A stretch of 64,000 bases of DNA from Chiridota heheva (lineage: Eukaryota; Echinodermata; Holothuroidea; Apodida; Chiridotidae). The translations under genes were made by a program, and so were the position numbers. How positions within the stretch are numbered: position 1 is the first letter of the stretch; each line of letters begins with the position of its first letter. This document shows positions 21,524 through 34,069 of the stretch, piece by piece. The notes under the pieces are model-generated. The model searched no databases and had not been told where the DNA came from. It worked only from the letters and a program-made list of their open reading frames with translations. The stretch is taken from assembly GCA_020152595.1 (NCBI GenBank), contig JAIGNY010004497.1:1434001-1498000 (forward strand). Reading direction: 5' to 3'.

Positions 21524-22390
21524 TGTCGTTATCCCAAAATCTCAGAAAATCTTCCAACAAAAAGACCCTTACAGAAATATTAGCTTGCAGCACGCTTGTG
21601 ACAAGCTAACAATTTTAGCTTGTGACAAGCTAACAATTTTAGCTTGTGACAAGCAAGCTAACAATTTTAGCTTGTGACAAGCTAACAATTTTTGACTCGC
21701 ATGAGTGTGCTGCAAACTCGCGGCAAGTTTGCTGGAAGCTAACAATTGGAACAAATACAAGCTTTATAGCTTGCACAAACTAATATTAGCTTGCACAAGC
21801 TAGCATAAAATATTTGTAAGCTTGCAGAAAGTTTTTGTAAACTTGCGTAAGCTAGCAAGCTTATGATGGTTCAAAATACTAGCTTGCATTGAGCGTGCTG
21901 AACTTCCAATATGTCGTTATCCCAAAATCTAAGTAAATATTTCAACAAAAACACCCTTACAGAAATATTAGCTTGCAGCACGCTTGCAGCACGCTTGCAG
22001 CACGCTTGCAGCACGCTTGCAGCACGCTTGCAGCACGCTTGCAGCATGCTACCAGCACACTTGCGACAAGTTGAAGCATGCTACTAGCATGCTTGTGACA
22101 AGTTAAGATTTTAGCTTGTGACAAGCTAACATTTTAGCTGGCACAAGCGTGCTGGAAGCTCGTGGAAAGCTTGCTGCAAGCTAATATTTGGAACAAATAC
22201 AAGCTCGCTAGCTTGCACAAACTAACATTAGCTTGCACAAGCTAACACAAAATACTTTTTAGCTTGCAGAAAGTTATTGCTAGCTTGAGTAAGCTAGCAA
22301 GCTTATGATGGTTCAAAATACTAGCTTGCATCAAGCTTGCCACGAGCTTGCATGCTTGCGCAAGCTAAAATGTTAGTTTGTCACAAGCAT
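21524..22390. mobile_element. Two further fold-back element copies in tandem
   Basis: Copies starting at 21566 and 21954 each begin CCCTTACAGAAATATTAGCT, and both are preceded by the same ~40-bp flank (TGTCGTTATCCCAAAATCT at 21524 and 21912). The element and flank were therefore duplicated together. The interiors are again AAGCTTG palindromic sub-repeats, including six perfect AGCACGCTTGC units near 21976-22040. Clear right-hand ATTTCTGTAAGGG ends are missing. Confidence 0.8.
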
Positions 22391-22603
22391 ACTCCAAAAT
22401 AAAATATCTTTTAAATGGAATAAAAAATATTTCAAAAAAATTGTTGACCATTTTGTTCCTTTCCATATAAGCTTCATTTCAGATCAACATGCATGGCCAC
22501 TAAATTAATCTGTTTAATTAAATACATAACAAATTTAAATGAGAATAGTTTGTGATATCAATCTGCACAAAATCGATTCCTGTTGCCTGCTATTCTACAG
22601 TCA

Positions 22604-22658
22604 GGTTCAATGTCCCAATTGGGAAACAGGTGGTGTTTCCCATTTGGGACACTGAACC
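22604..22658. repeat. 25-bp-arm inverted repeat (hairpin)
   Basis: GGTTCAATGTCCCAATTGGG (then AAACA) is mirrored by TGTTTCCCATTTGGGACACT (then GAACC) around a 5-nt loop (GGTGG), with two mismatches. It could be a MITE remnant or a cruciform or RNA hairpin within the Shc intron. Confidence 0.85.
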
Positions 22659-24099
22659 GAACTGTTCAATGGCAATTCATTGACTTTCAAATTTGAATAT
22701 CTCTGCAATATAAGTTGAACTTTTTAAATCGATAAATCTGTATCCTTTTGTGCTCTCAGGAGAGACATCTTTCTAAAGAGGAAGTCCCCTTTGGTAGTCA
22801 GTCCTTTGTACAAACTAGCAACGGTTAAGATTTACCCAAGGCACATCAAACACAATTTAACTTGTTACACATCCCATGAACAGAACTGCTGTTACAAAAC
22901 ACTAACAGCCTCAATACGGATATCAAATATTTGAAGGAAACAAAAAAACAAACAATTGTGGGAATGATTAAACAAAAATCTTGAGAAACATATACAATGT
23001 AAACCAACATGGATCTAGTGATCATTTCCGGTCCTTTATTAATCACAAGATACAGTGTGATGTCATACCAGGACTCACATGACATCACTGTTCTAATGAC
23101 ACAACTTAAATGTCTTTTACCCACTTAGTTTCCATGGCAACTTATATGCTCTTTCAGTGAAGATAAAAAGTGACGGCAAATCTGTCTGAGCTTATTCCTT
23201 TCTTTATTGGTTAGTGGGATATAAATAACACTTGGATAACTTGCTTTTATTTGAAAAATGATTCTTACACCCACACGGGAGGAAGTAACACATCCTGTGA
23301 TCAAATAGAATTATTCGGCTAAACAAATAATAATGCTGAGTAAATCTTAAACTTTGTAAAATGTCAATTTTGAAGGACACGTCAAAAACAGCTCTGTTAA
23401 CTCCATAAACATTATTAAAATCAATGACGTACGTTGTCTTCTCAATTTCTATATCAAGTTTTTCCTAATATATGCAAATTAGAATAGTGTGCATCAATCT
23501 GACACCCACTATTAAGAGTTACTGTATTTGACAAACTATGCATTTTCTCAAAGAAAAGAGGAAAATACCTATCAGAATCACTTTCCGATTAGTGGATCAC
23601 GTTTAAAGTCTAGTGTATAAATGATAATGACTAACGGAGTAAATGTATCGACAGGTTTGTACCCTGCATATTTTGGACAATTTCCATATTGCCCCTACCC
23701 CCAAAAAAATAATAATAAGTAAAATCAGGCTCCTCCCCAAATAAGAGGTGTAAGAAAGAAGTACAAAGAGGCAAAGTGTTAACAGGAGATTTCCACATAC
23801 ACTGCCAGATTAGCAGTAACATTTGATACAAACATAAATTAACGGTACAATTTTTCCGTTGTAATTAGGAAAGGTTGGTGTTTTACAGGGGGTCTCCCAT
23901 GGGGTAATCCTGTGCACCTCCTGATGCCTCCAGTTATCAACCAAATTGGTTTTTAGTTTGTAATTAAAAACTTAAGTTAAACATTAGTATGTTTGAGGAT
24001 ACACCGTATAAGTGACAGCCATAGTCAAATTTGCCCTGTGCCCCCATTAACTTTATTTACCCTACTTTTTTTTCTTCGTAAGCAGTCAATTCCTATACC

Positions 24100-24258
24100 T
24101 TAAAGTATTAGTTAAGGGGTCAAGCAAGTTCATCTTATATGGAAGAGGACATCAAAAGAAACAAAATAGTGCAGAAAGCATTTAAAAATCGTATTCTTTT
24201 AAGGAGATATCGAAGTTTAAAGTTTGGTATCATTTGTGTAGAAATGACTGAAATCATG
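24100..24258 (+). mobile_element. MITE family M1, left half only, abutting a minisatellite
   Basis: TTAAAGTATTAGTTAAGGGG, CATCTTATATGGAAGAGGAC, AAGGAGATATCGAAG and GAAATGACTGAAATCA match the left arm and interior of the 47.8 and 49.7 kb copies. The sequence switches directly to the CCCACATGG array at about 24258, and no right arm is found nearby. Confidence 0.85.
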
Positions 24259-24261
24259 GGA

Positions 24262-25660
24262 TACCATGTCCACATGGTATCCCATCCCATATTCCACATG
24301 GCATCCCATCCCATCCCTTGTCCCATGTGGCATTCCACCATATGTCCCACATGGCATTCCACCATATCTCCCACATGGCATACCACCCCATGTCCCACAT
24401 GGCATCACACCCTATGTCCCACATGACATCCCATCCCATCCCTTGTCCCACGTGGCATTCCACCATGTCCCACATGGCATCCCATCCTATGACCCACATG
24501 GCAGCCCGCCCTATTTCCCACATGGATCTCACCCCATGTCCCAAATGACATCCCACCCCATGTCCCACATGACATCCTATCCCATGCCTCATCCCCAAGC
24601 ATTCCACCTATGTCCCACATGGATCCCATCCTACATGTATGTCCCACATTAATCCAACCATATGTCCCAAATGGCATCCCTCCCTGTGTCCCACATGGCA
24701 TCCCTCCCTGTGTCCCATATGACATCTCACCTTATGTCCCCCATGGCATCCCACCTTATGACCCGCATTAGTGGCTTCCCTTCTGATGTCCCACATGGCA
24801 TCCCACCTTATGTCCCATATTGAATCCCACCATATGTCCCACATGGTATCCTTCCAGTGTCCCAATGACATCCTACTTTATGTCCCAAATGGCATCACAT
24901 CCCATGTCCCCATGGCCTCCTACCCTATGTTCCACATAGCCCCTACCCTATGTCACACATGGCATCCCAACCTGTGTCACACTCTGTGTTACTCGTGGCA
25001 TCCCACACCATGTCCCATATGGCATCCCACCCCATGTCTCACATGACATCCCATAGGCTCCATAAGAAGTCTCATCCTAGCTATCACAGTCCCTGATTGA
25101 GCAGACTATGTATGAAAGTGTCAGTTCATATAATAACTTATATGCAAATGACTTGATGAAATGGGGTGGGACCCCTAAACCAAATGACACCCCATATCAT
25201 CCCATGTCCCACATGACATTCCATCCCATGGCATTCCACCCTATGTCCTGCATGGCATTCCACCATATATTCTACATATCATTCAACCCTGTTTCACATG
25301 GCATCCTACCCCATGTCACACATGGCATCCTATCCCTTGTCACACATAGCATCCCATCCCATGTCCCACATGACATCCCATAGGCCCCATAAGAAGTCTC
25401 ATCCCAGCTATCACAGTCCCTGATTAGGCATACTATGTATAAAAGTGTCAGTTCATATAATAACTTATATGCAAATGAAGTGTTGAATAAGAAAAAAATG
25501 CAGAGTCAAATAATTATGCCTGATATAGCCCTTGGTGTATATCACATGGTATATATTATATCATATGTCCCACATGGCCCCCATACATGTCCCACATGGC
25601 ATCCCTCCCTATGTCCATATGCAGTCACATCCTGTCACACTCCCTGACTGAGCATACTTA
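24262..25660. repeat. 22-24-bp TGTCCCACATGGCATCCCA minisatellite with ~330-bp higher-order repeat
   Basis: Degenerate units of TATGTCCCACATGGCATCCC run through 24262-25060. A longer unit bearing CCATAAGAAGTCTCATCC, AGTGTCAGTTCATATAATAA and a few minisatellite units recurs at about 25050, 25378 and (diverged) 25610. The same basic repeat reappears at 51121-51775. Confidence 0.9.
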
Positions 25661-26419
25661 ATAGAAAAAGTCTTGTCAATTCATATAGTGTAGCAGCTTA
25701 ATGCAAATGACCACATTAATAAAGGCAGAGTTTAATAATCATGCCTGATACAACCGTTGGTGCCCAAACATTTTAAAAGAATTTTAAGGATTTTAAATCT
25801 CCAGTGCTACGAGAGAGATGCTTGAAAATCTCTGAAAAATATTGGAAATGTATATCATTTTACAGTTATCGTCAAAGGAAATATCAAAAGCTTTGTAGAC
25901 TTTTTAAGGAAACTAGTCTTCAATCTGTCTAAGTGTCTCTTCAATCTGTCTAAGTGTCTCTGAAAAACTAACATTTTGTAAGGAAAATCTAACCTTCCAT
26001 AAGGATATCTTAAGAAACTTTCAACTTTTCTGAGAACCTCTGAAGAAACTTTAACATTTTCTGAGGAATTCTCAATTTTTTTTAACATTTCTGAGGAAAT
26101 CTTAGGAAAACCTATGGCCGGCCGGACGAAATTGACATTACATAGGTTCTCATGCTCACCAAAAATTGCACAGAAAGAAGTGTGTGACACTGACATTCTA
26201 TATCTAAGTATAAGACATGTAGGTGTATTATTATGGAGTGTCCAGAATATTTTAATATACTTTGTATGTAAGTAATGATAATAGTAGTGTAATCTTTGAC
26301 ATTAATTTTCAAATCAATCAAAATAATTTGTAATAAATGTTTAAATGATTTGTTTTTACAACACCTGCATTAAAAATGGTATTTTAAAATTGTCATGAAA
26401 TAGTTATAATACACAAAAA

Positions 26420-26765
26420 AAGGAAAAATAGGTGACATACTCAAAAAAAGAGAGAAAAATACAGGTGACATACTCAAAAAAAAGAAAGAAACAAAAAAAG
26501 AAAAAAACAGTGACAATACTCAATAAAAGGTGACATACTCAAAAAAGGAAAAAACAGGTGACATACTCACAAAAAAGAAAGAAACAGCTGACATTACTTC
26601 AAAAAGAAGAAAAAACAGGTGACATATCAAAACAAAAAAAACATGGTGACAAACTCAAAAAAAAGAAAAAACAGGTGACATACTCAAAATAATCAAGTGA
26701 CATAACTCAAAAAAAAAAAAAAACAGGTGACATACTCAAAAGAAGAAAAAAGAGGTGACATACTC
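26420..26765. repeat. ~28-bp A-rich minisatellite
   Basis: Units of GGTGACATACTCAAAAAAAG with variable A tracts, about a dozen copies, poorly homogenised. Confidence 0.9.
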
Positions 26766-27254
26766 AAACAAGACATCAAGATAATTTCAGTTACTCTTGC
26801 TGTCTCCTATCATACAAGATTGAAGACAGGCATGTCTAACCTAGCTCTGAACTAATCCTTCAAACTGAAACAGAAGTGACACTTCCTCCCTTCACCAGAT
26901 TCATGACATTTAATATGGAAATACAATCATTAGCTCAATTCTGTAACATGTGCACAGTTAATGAAAAATCAATGTGTCTGCTGAATGATTGTACAGAACT
27001 TCCTCGGCTTTATCGATCCGTCTCCAATGCAATTAATATCTTTTCATCAAATATGAAAACTGTGGAAGTTAAATCGAAACAAAATGAAACTAAAACAAGG
27101 TAAATGTTTGGAACATTCTTGTTTTAATTGATCTTTAAACTAGACCAATCTAATCAATCAAACTGGTCTCCAATTAGCTCTTAGTTGAATTCAACTCAAG
27201 CAATTCATTTGATAAACAAGTTATTTATTTCTGTGTGGAGGGCAGGGTTGTAAG

Positions 27255-27900
27255 GAGTTGGTTTGATTGTTTTGTTGATGCTTAACAGCACAGCGACAGT
27301 CAGAGTCAAATGGTATGGTGTAAGAGTTAGGGTAGTGAGGAGATAAAAGGTTTGTAAGAGAGATGAAAAGGGGAAAAGCTGAATGTGGGAGAACAAATTA
27401 GGTGAAAAGAAAGGGGTGTGTAAGGTTAGGTGTAGAAGGGGAGGAGATTATATGTGGTGGAAGAGGTTGTTATTGCGGAGGAAGTTGATGAAGTTTGAGG
27501 AAGAATTGTTTTCGAATAGGTCCAAGATTGAGGAGAGTGAGGAGAGAAAAGGTCTGAAGTTCTGATATAAAGGACAGGTTAAGAAAATATGCTTGATGGA
27601 GAGATCAATGTTGCAAGTGGGGCAGAGAGGGGCAGGGGAGCTGGATAAGAGATGGGAGTAAGAGAGGGTGACCGAGACAAATGCAGGTGACAATGATGTC
27701 TTCCCTGCGGTTGCGACTATGCAGAGGGATGTTGGCCCCGACTTTGGGTTTGATGGTGTGAAATTTATTACTGGTTTTGTAATTCCAGGAGTTTTGCCAG
27801 GTTTTGTTGAAGTAGTTGGAGATGGAGAGATGGAGGTCTGAGTGTGGAATAGGAAAAGGAGAGATGTTATTGTAATGGGTCAAAGTTAGTGTTAGTGTTA
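27255..27900 (-). mobile_element. Non-LTR retrotransposon 3' end with RNase H/Cys-His C-terminus, frameshifted
   Basis: Minus-strand reading gives TWQNSWNYKTSNKFHTIKPK and SRNRREDIIVT, then after a frameshift LSYSHLLSSSPAPLCPTCNI and HIFLTCPLYQNFRPFL. This is the pattern of the RNase H end and the terminal C-x2-C...H-x4-C motif of I/Jockey-like LINE polyproteins. The coding part ends FLRNNNLFHHI, followed by a pyrimidine-rich 3' UTR and TGACTGTCGCTGTGCTGTTA. The plus-strand copy at 40330-40980 has the same end, so this is one family. Only the 3' portion survives. Confidence 0.85.
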
Positions 27901-28401
27901 AAGTAAGTGTTAGTGTAAGGGGTAAAAGAATGAAAGTCAGTCAGACTACAGGTCTGGCATGATATAAAGGATAAGATGTGGCCAAAATATGTTCATCTGT
28001 ATGAGAAAGGACTGGTCATCGAAGGAACAAGTGCATGGTGAAGAAAGTGTTGTAAAAGCTCAGGAAGTTTAAAGTTCTGTCAGATTTGCATAGACGTGAA
28101 TGTAAGCAGACTAGAAGTGACAACAGTCATACAATCTTCTTTATTTCTAAAAAATATTTTCCGCAAGATTCTTTGACATAGAACCATTTTGTCCTCTGCA
28201 CAAGACAGACATGTCTGATTTCTGAACTACAATAATCCTTCAAATTCAAAATACAAAATCTTTTAATAATACTCTAAAAAGCTTAAGAATTTTCAAAATG
28301 ATGGCAGAATGTTTTGCTGTTTATAAATTCAATTCCATTTTTTGATATATGCAAAACATGTACATTTACTGAATGAAAGAATAACATGGTTGAGGGCATA
28401 C

Positions 28402-28459
28402 CTTCTTTTTTCTTGTGTAGTTAAAACCTGCAGCATCGCACACCCTGAAGATGGCTTCT
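28402..28459 (-). CDS. Shc: Shc exon, PTB domain helix (EAIFRVCDAAG)
   Basis: This 58-nt exon completes a Lys codon and encodes EAIFRVCDAAGFNYTRKKK, corresponding to human REAISLVCEAV followed by the basic loop (human GATRRRKP). The acceptor is TTCCACAG and the donor is GTATGC. The phase enters with two bases carried over and leaves at 0, which fits the next exon exactly. The basic TRKKK stretch is the position of the variable, charged PTB loop. The conserved E-A-I and V-C residues, together with the phase match, make this a confident call despite the short length. Confidence 0.88.
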
Positions 28460-29817
28460 CTGTGGAAAAAACAGACACAAAAAATTTAATAAAGGATCAA
28501 ATTTTCATAGGTATAGTACATCTTAAACAAAATACTTTCTTGTGATCTCTGAGTGATTAATGTCTGTAGAAAATTAATTGCAAAAATATGCATTTCTTGT
28601 CCTTGCAATAACATCCACCCTGTGGCAAATTTCCTGCAGTTGCAAAAAAATTCTTTAAAAGTGCTTTTTAGAAGCTATTTTTAACCCTTAGTTTTCTGGC
28701 ATTTTGAGAGAAGTATGTCAATTTCATCTTAAAAGGGGGGATAGGGGCCCCCTCCAAACAAATGTCCACAAAAAAAAAAAAAGGACCAACCTTTTCAAAT
28801 GAGCAGTCACTGACAGTGGTAATCGAATACAATCTGAGATCTTTTTTAAACATTTTCAAACACTTTTAGGCATCCTCTAGTTTACCAAAAATGCATAGCT
28901 TTTAGGGGCTTAAGGTGGGCCCCTAGACTCCACACCGAATGCGCAAAGCATATACAGCTGGCAGATCTGCCCCCCCCCCCAAAAAAAAAAAAAAACCTTG
29001 CTACGCCCTTGTCATCATGATATCATTCACATAACTCAGTACTCATCATGAATCATTGAGATAATGCAGTATTCATCATAATATCATTCATTCAGATATG
29101 AATTGGCTACCTTGCTCTGACAAGAAAATAAATTACATCAAACTGGGTAAAAATATATATTTGTGTAACCATCTAATATTACTTTTCATTTCATCAATCA
29201 AATAAACTTGAGAAAATTCATCCTCAGCCCCTTTCTATCCATGACAGGTTGGCAAATTAAATCTGCACCTATATCCTCACATACAGGATGACAGTACCCC
29301 TTCCATACAAGCTATTACAGTGATAACATCTGAACAGAAATTGGCAGATTTACATGGTCTAGCTCCTGCACAGATCAGCCATGGTCTGTCATTAACCAGC
29401 TATGCTAGCAATGCTGCAGAGTTAACCACCACAAATCATCATGATCTGCCGAGAGGCAAGACCAGTTGTTCTACCTCATCATAACAGAGGGTTTTATTAG
29501 GAATGGACAGGGATGTTAAGCCACAATTGGAATTCCAGCTGAGGAGTGTCTATATCAATTACCAACTCAATATTACTGAACCTAGTGGCTGTAGTGGACA
29601 GGCATATGAGTTGGGGATGCAGGGAGGGGGTTGCCCTGTAGCATTCTCTTTTGGGACACTTGTCTCCCAACAAAATTGGGTTACAAAATTGGGTTCATAT
29701 GCCTGAATAGACTGTATAATGGTAAAGTTATGTCCCATGCTCACTGCTGAGCATTAAGGATGTGACTTTAGTCAAGTTCTTACTTCATGAACCACGGCAT
29801 GAGGTAGAGTGGCCTGT

Positions 29818-30225
29818 TCCTTTCCTTGATGCTTGTACCCTTAGCCTTTCCTTGACGCTTGTACCCTTAGCCTTTCCTTGATGCTTGCACCCTTAGCCTT
29901 TCCTTGACGCTTGCACCCTTAGCCTTTCCTTGACGCTCGCACCCTTAGCCTTTCCTTGACGCTTGCACCCTTAGCCTTTCCTTGACGCTTGCACCCTTAT
30001 GCTTTCCTTGACGCTTGTACCCTTAGCCTTTCCTTGACGCTTGCACCCTAAGCCTTTCCTTGACGCTTGCACCCTTAGCCTTTCCTTGATCCTTGTACCC
30101 TTAGCCTTTCCTTGATGCTTGCACCCTTAGCCTTTCCTTGACGCTTGTACCCTTAGCCTTTCCTTGACGCTTGTACCCTTAGCCTTTCCTTGACGCTTGT
30201 ATCCTTAGCCTTTCCTTGACGCGAA
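29818..30225. repeat. 26-bp minisatellite, about 16 units
   Basis: The unit is CCTTTCCTTGACGCTTGCAC followed by CCTTAG, with T/C changes at two sites. It runs to within 75 bp of the tandem tRNA-like units. Confidence 0.97.
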
Positions 30226-30298
30226 TGCAACCTTCCCCAGCTAATGCCAGGCTTCTATTTTACTGCTACTGTATGTACGCAACGGGAGTTTAGTCTCT

Positions 30299-30562
30299 GT
30301 CCAAGCCTGGGTTCGAACCAGGACCATCAGCATGAAAGACTAGCTCTTTACCAACTCAGCAATCCTGCCTCCCAATTAATAAGACAGACAAGCCTGGGTT
30401 CGAACCAGGACCATCAGCATGAAAGACTAGCTCTTTACCAACTCAGCAATCCTGCCTCCCAATTAATAAGACAGACAAGCCTGGGTTCGAACCAGGACCA
30501 TCAGCATGAAAGACTAGCTCTTTACCAACTGAGCAATCCTGCCTCCCAATTAATAAGACAGA
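30299..30562 (-). repeat. Three tandem 87-bp units, each with a 72-nt tRNA-like sequence
   Basis: On the minus strand, 30386-30457 and 30473-30544 each read as a tRNA-length unit: acceptor AGGCAGG pairing (with two G-U) with CTTGTCT, an A-box-like TTGCTGAGTTGGTAAAG, and a perfect T-arm CCTGGTTCGAACCCAGG (B-box GGTTCGAAC). The first unit (30299-30371) lacks the matching 3' acceptor strand. The anticodon arm pairs poorly. By eye it is closest to elongator tRNA-Met (CAT would sit in the loop), but a CTT reading is also possible. I take them as tRNA-derived repeats rather than proven tRNA genes. Confidence 0.75.
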
Positions 30563-31741
30563 CAGTCAAAAATGATAATGTCTAGTTCAGTAGCAATTGT
30601 AACTCCCACACAACTCCACCCAGTATTTTTTACTGCACACTTTAGTTAAGAAAGTGATCTTTGCTATCTTTTCCTTTCAGTTTTGTACAAACAACACTAT
30701 TTAATTCTTTAAAATTAAAAAGGATAATAGCCCATTGTCTCTTTAAGCGAATTGCCACCCTGTATACTCACCATAACTCTTGAAAAGTCTGAATTGGCTC
30801 ATGGTGCCTTTAATAAATCTCACAGACCCCACCCCCCCCCCCCACTCCCACTCCCCTATAATATGTATAATTGTCCCAAAATTCCTTAATTATTTAATTG
30901 CCCTGATACCAATCACTTCATGACCTCATCAACAGATCAATGTTCTCTGGTATTTCCTCCACTATTCTTTACATTTCTCTATATATCCTTGATGGCATAT
31001 GGTGTACATAAGCATTCACACAGCATTTTCTGCGGCATTTACAACCTTCTGTATTCATTTCATATTCCCTATGTAAAGGCACAGACAACAAAACCTGTTG
31101 AACTTTTGCTTTTTATTTCCTCCAAGCAGCTGACAATTATCGCCATGATAAATTGTTGCAACAACTGAAACACTAGACTTTGTAAAGAGAGGATATACAA
31201 CTATTGAACCTCAAGGTTGTTGATATGAATTGTAGAGGAGGGAGGCCCATAGCCAGGACTTCTCGCAAGGGGGGCACAAGCACTTCAATAGGGGGCACAT
31301 GGGCAGATTCTTCATATACCCTTGTGTAATATTTTATGCAAGAGGTACATACCTTCCCGGGAAGGGAAGGGAGAAGGGAGGGGGATTGCTAATGTATACC
31401 CTATTCTAGAATGGAAAGAGATTCCAACACAAATCACATTACGATGATAGCAAGCAAATAAGCAGCATTAATTGCCCAATTCCCCTGTGTGATATAACTT
31501 CATATCTTACTAAACCTTGAAACACTTCTGATTATAACTCTAAGATTTATACTGAGATGTATGTATTGAAAATATCTGAATTGCTCTCAGAGTTCATAAC
31601 TTAAAATCATTTCTGATGAAATTGTGAACCTCTCTTGATTCAAAATTGTCAAATGATAATTGGTTTTGTTCAAAGACATACTGGAAGATAAGAGTACGAT
31701 AAATGTTGTTACGAATCACAGACATGTTTCTTTGGCATATT

Positions 31742-32062
31742 ACTTCCCATAGCGCACTAAGTTGGGCCACTGTTGGTATATTTCTCCCATAGCGCACTAC
31801 ATTGGGCCACTGTTGGCATATTTCTCCCCATAGCGCACTATGTTGGGCCACTGTTGGCATATTTCTCCCCATAGCGCACTACGTTGGGCCACTGTTGGCA
31901 TATTTCTCCCCATAGCGCACTACGTTGGGCCACTGTTGGCATATTTCTCCCCATAGCGCACTATGTTGGGCCACTGTTGACATATTTCTCTTCATAGCGT
32001 ACTAAGTTGGGCAACTATTGGCATATTTCTCCCCATAGCGCACTACATTGGGCCACTGTAGG
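31742..32062. repeat. 42-bp minisatellite, about 8 units
   Basis: The unit is CATAGCGCACTACGTTGGGC followed by CACTGTTGGCATATTTCTCC CC. It ends in GGCCACTGTAGGCC. The sequence to the right (32065-32220) repeats ACATTGGAACC-like phrases, hinting that the array grew from a dispersed element. Confidence 0.93.
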
Positions 32063-33419
32063 CCGTAGTTTGCCTCATGTTGCCAAAACATTGGAAAAGT
32101 GGGTTTGCAAGCTAACATTGAACCAACGGTTTAGGACATGCATGAATCAACATTAGCCCAACATTAGACTTTACGTGTTGGAATGAATTGGAATTAATGT
32201 TGGACCTCCAGCGCCCCTACCATCAGCCACGCATCAAAAGGCACTGTAAAAAAGGTTGCCCAATGTGAATTTCAATTATTTTGCTAACATTAACCCATAG
32301 TTGTATTTTCAGGGTTGGCAGAGTTCACTCAGTATTATCCACAGGCACGCCTAGGATTGAAAATCTCTCCAAATCTACTATTTAATGCAAAGTATTTAAG
32401 ACAATGGAGTGTGTCATGTTTCACATTCTGGTGCAAGTCACATAAATTGAAACAAGAGCTGTGTTTCACGGGTGAAGTTTCATCAATTGCTGCCACAGGA
32501 GACATGCCTAATTTAATGTTTATTGGTATGTAAAGAAGTCTTCACAGAGCATTATATGGAAAGAAATCAGATCAAGAAATTAAAACATAAATTTCTTTGA
32601 ATTAATGAAACCACAAGAGTGCAGGGTGGGCCCTTTCATATCAGGATGTTAAGGCAGGAATGGTATATTTCTGAATTAAAGAAATTCTTGATATTCTATT
32701 CTTTTTTTTTTTTGAATGCTTTAATTCGGATTGGATTGATATTTCTAAATTATTATCCAAGTGGCCCAGAAACGAAGCAACTTTGGTCTTGAGCTGCAAC
32801 CTTTACTATGTTATATCTATGTTGTCATGTCATAATGTATCAAGTCTAATTAGCATCTATTACAGTTTGTAGAAGTGTAAACAACAATTTCAAAGAAGCT
32901 TTTGAGTCTATTCACAATGTTTATCATTTGCTGTCAGTGAGAATATCTATTTGAAGATTTATATGATTTTTGAATGCCAGGCAACGTATTGTGAAAATAA
33001 GCTGTGGTTTAAGGGAACAAGTAAGCTGTGGTGTAAAATGTCAATAAAGAAAATGGTAAAAAATTGTAGACATTTAGGGGTGCAAACATGCCAGTTGGAG
33101 GACTAAATCGTCTGGATAAAGAAACAAGTATTAGTTACTACTCTCTGTAGATATTGAATGCTATTCCAACAAAGATACAGTACACTTTAATGTAATTGTT
33201 GGACTGTGCCCAACAACACAGTGCTACTTGCTACTTCCCGTAGGAAGGGGGTATGAGCCCCCACCCCCTAGGTACACAAATCTTATATACCTTTCTTCAT
33301 GAGAGATTTTACTGTGGAAATGCACTCCCACTCACCCCATATTTTATACCATGAATATGTATACACTAACTAACATTATAAATATACGACGTATGAATCA
33401 AAACAAAAATGAAATTGTT

Positions 33420-33990
33420 AAATTATGAGCATTTGACGATTTTAATAGTAATCCCGCCTACTCATTAATATGCATGACATCACCACCAAAACCAATAGGA
33501 CACATATGCGGACCATGGGCTATTTGTGTACCACATAATTCCAGTTAAAAGTTCTTTAGATATCGTGTTTACCAGCTCTTTTCAGCAAATTCATATTAAG
33601 CCCCGCCTACTATGCATATTAATGAAATTCAATGTTTGCCCTGCACCCACTTTACATATTAATAAAATTGAGCATTTATACAATGAACACATACACACTA
33701 GCTAACAACATAATTATACCAAATATGTAAAAAAAACAGACATGTGATTGATAAAATATGAGCATTTCATTAAGATTTTGAAATTAAGCCCTGCCTACTC
33801 ATTGATATGCATGACATCAACACCAAAAACAATAGGGCACATCTACAGATCATGGGCTATGTGTATACTAAATGTGACATGGATCCAGTGTATTGTTCTT
33901 GAGATATCGCGCTTACAAGCTTGCTGTTACAGACACACATACAAACATACACGCATACACACACACATGCCAGCATGACTGCATAGGTTC
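33420..33990. repeat. Dispersed AT-rich repeat with internal duplication
   Basis: AAGCCCYGCCTACTCATTRA, TATGCATGACATCA and GACCATGGGCTAT recur within the segment at about 33450 and 33785. Related sequence, including CATTATGCATATTAATGAAA, lies at 43690-44230. It ends in (CA)n near 33950. No coding. Confidence 0.7.
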
Positions 33991-34069
33991 CTTATGCTAG
34001 CATCGGAACCAAAAAACATTCTATTCTTCAATACAATGTAGCCGACTTGACCTACTGTAGATCAACTGT

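Larger units (their letters stand above)
20588..28401 (-). other. Shc intron between exons 28402-28459 and 20468-20587
   Basis: It contains the fold-back elements, the hairpin at 22604, M1 MITE half (24100-24258), CCCACATGG arrays (24262-25660), the 28-bp A-rich array (26420-26765) and the LINE at 27255-27900. The stretches 22660-24095, 25700-26400 and 26770-27250 show nothing recognisable. Confidence 0.6.

Noticed and set aside
30244..30585. LGSNQDHQHERLALYQLSNPAS repeat protein
   Set aside because: It is an antisense reading of tandem tRNA-like units; this peptide type is a common annotation artefact of tRNA-derived repeats.
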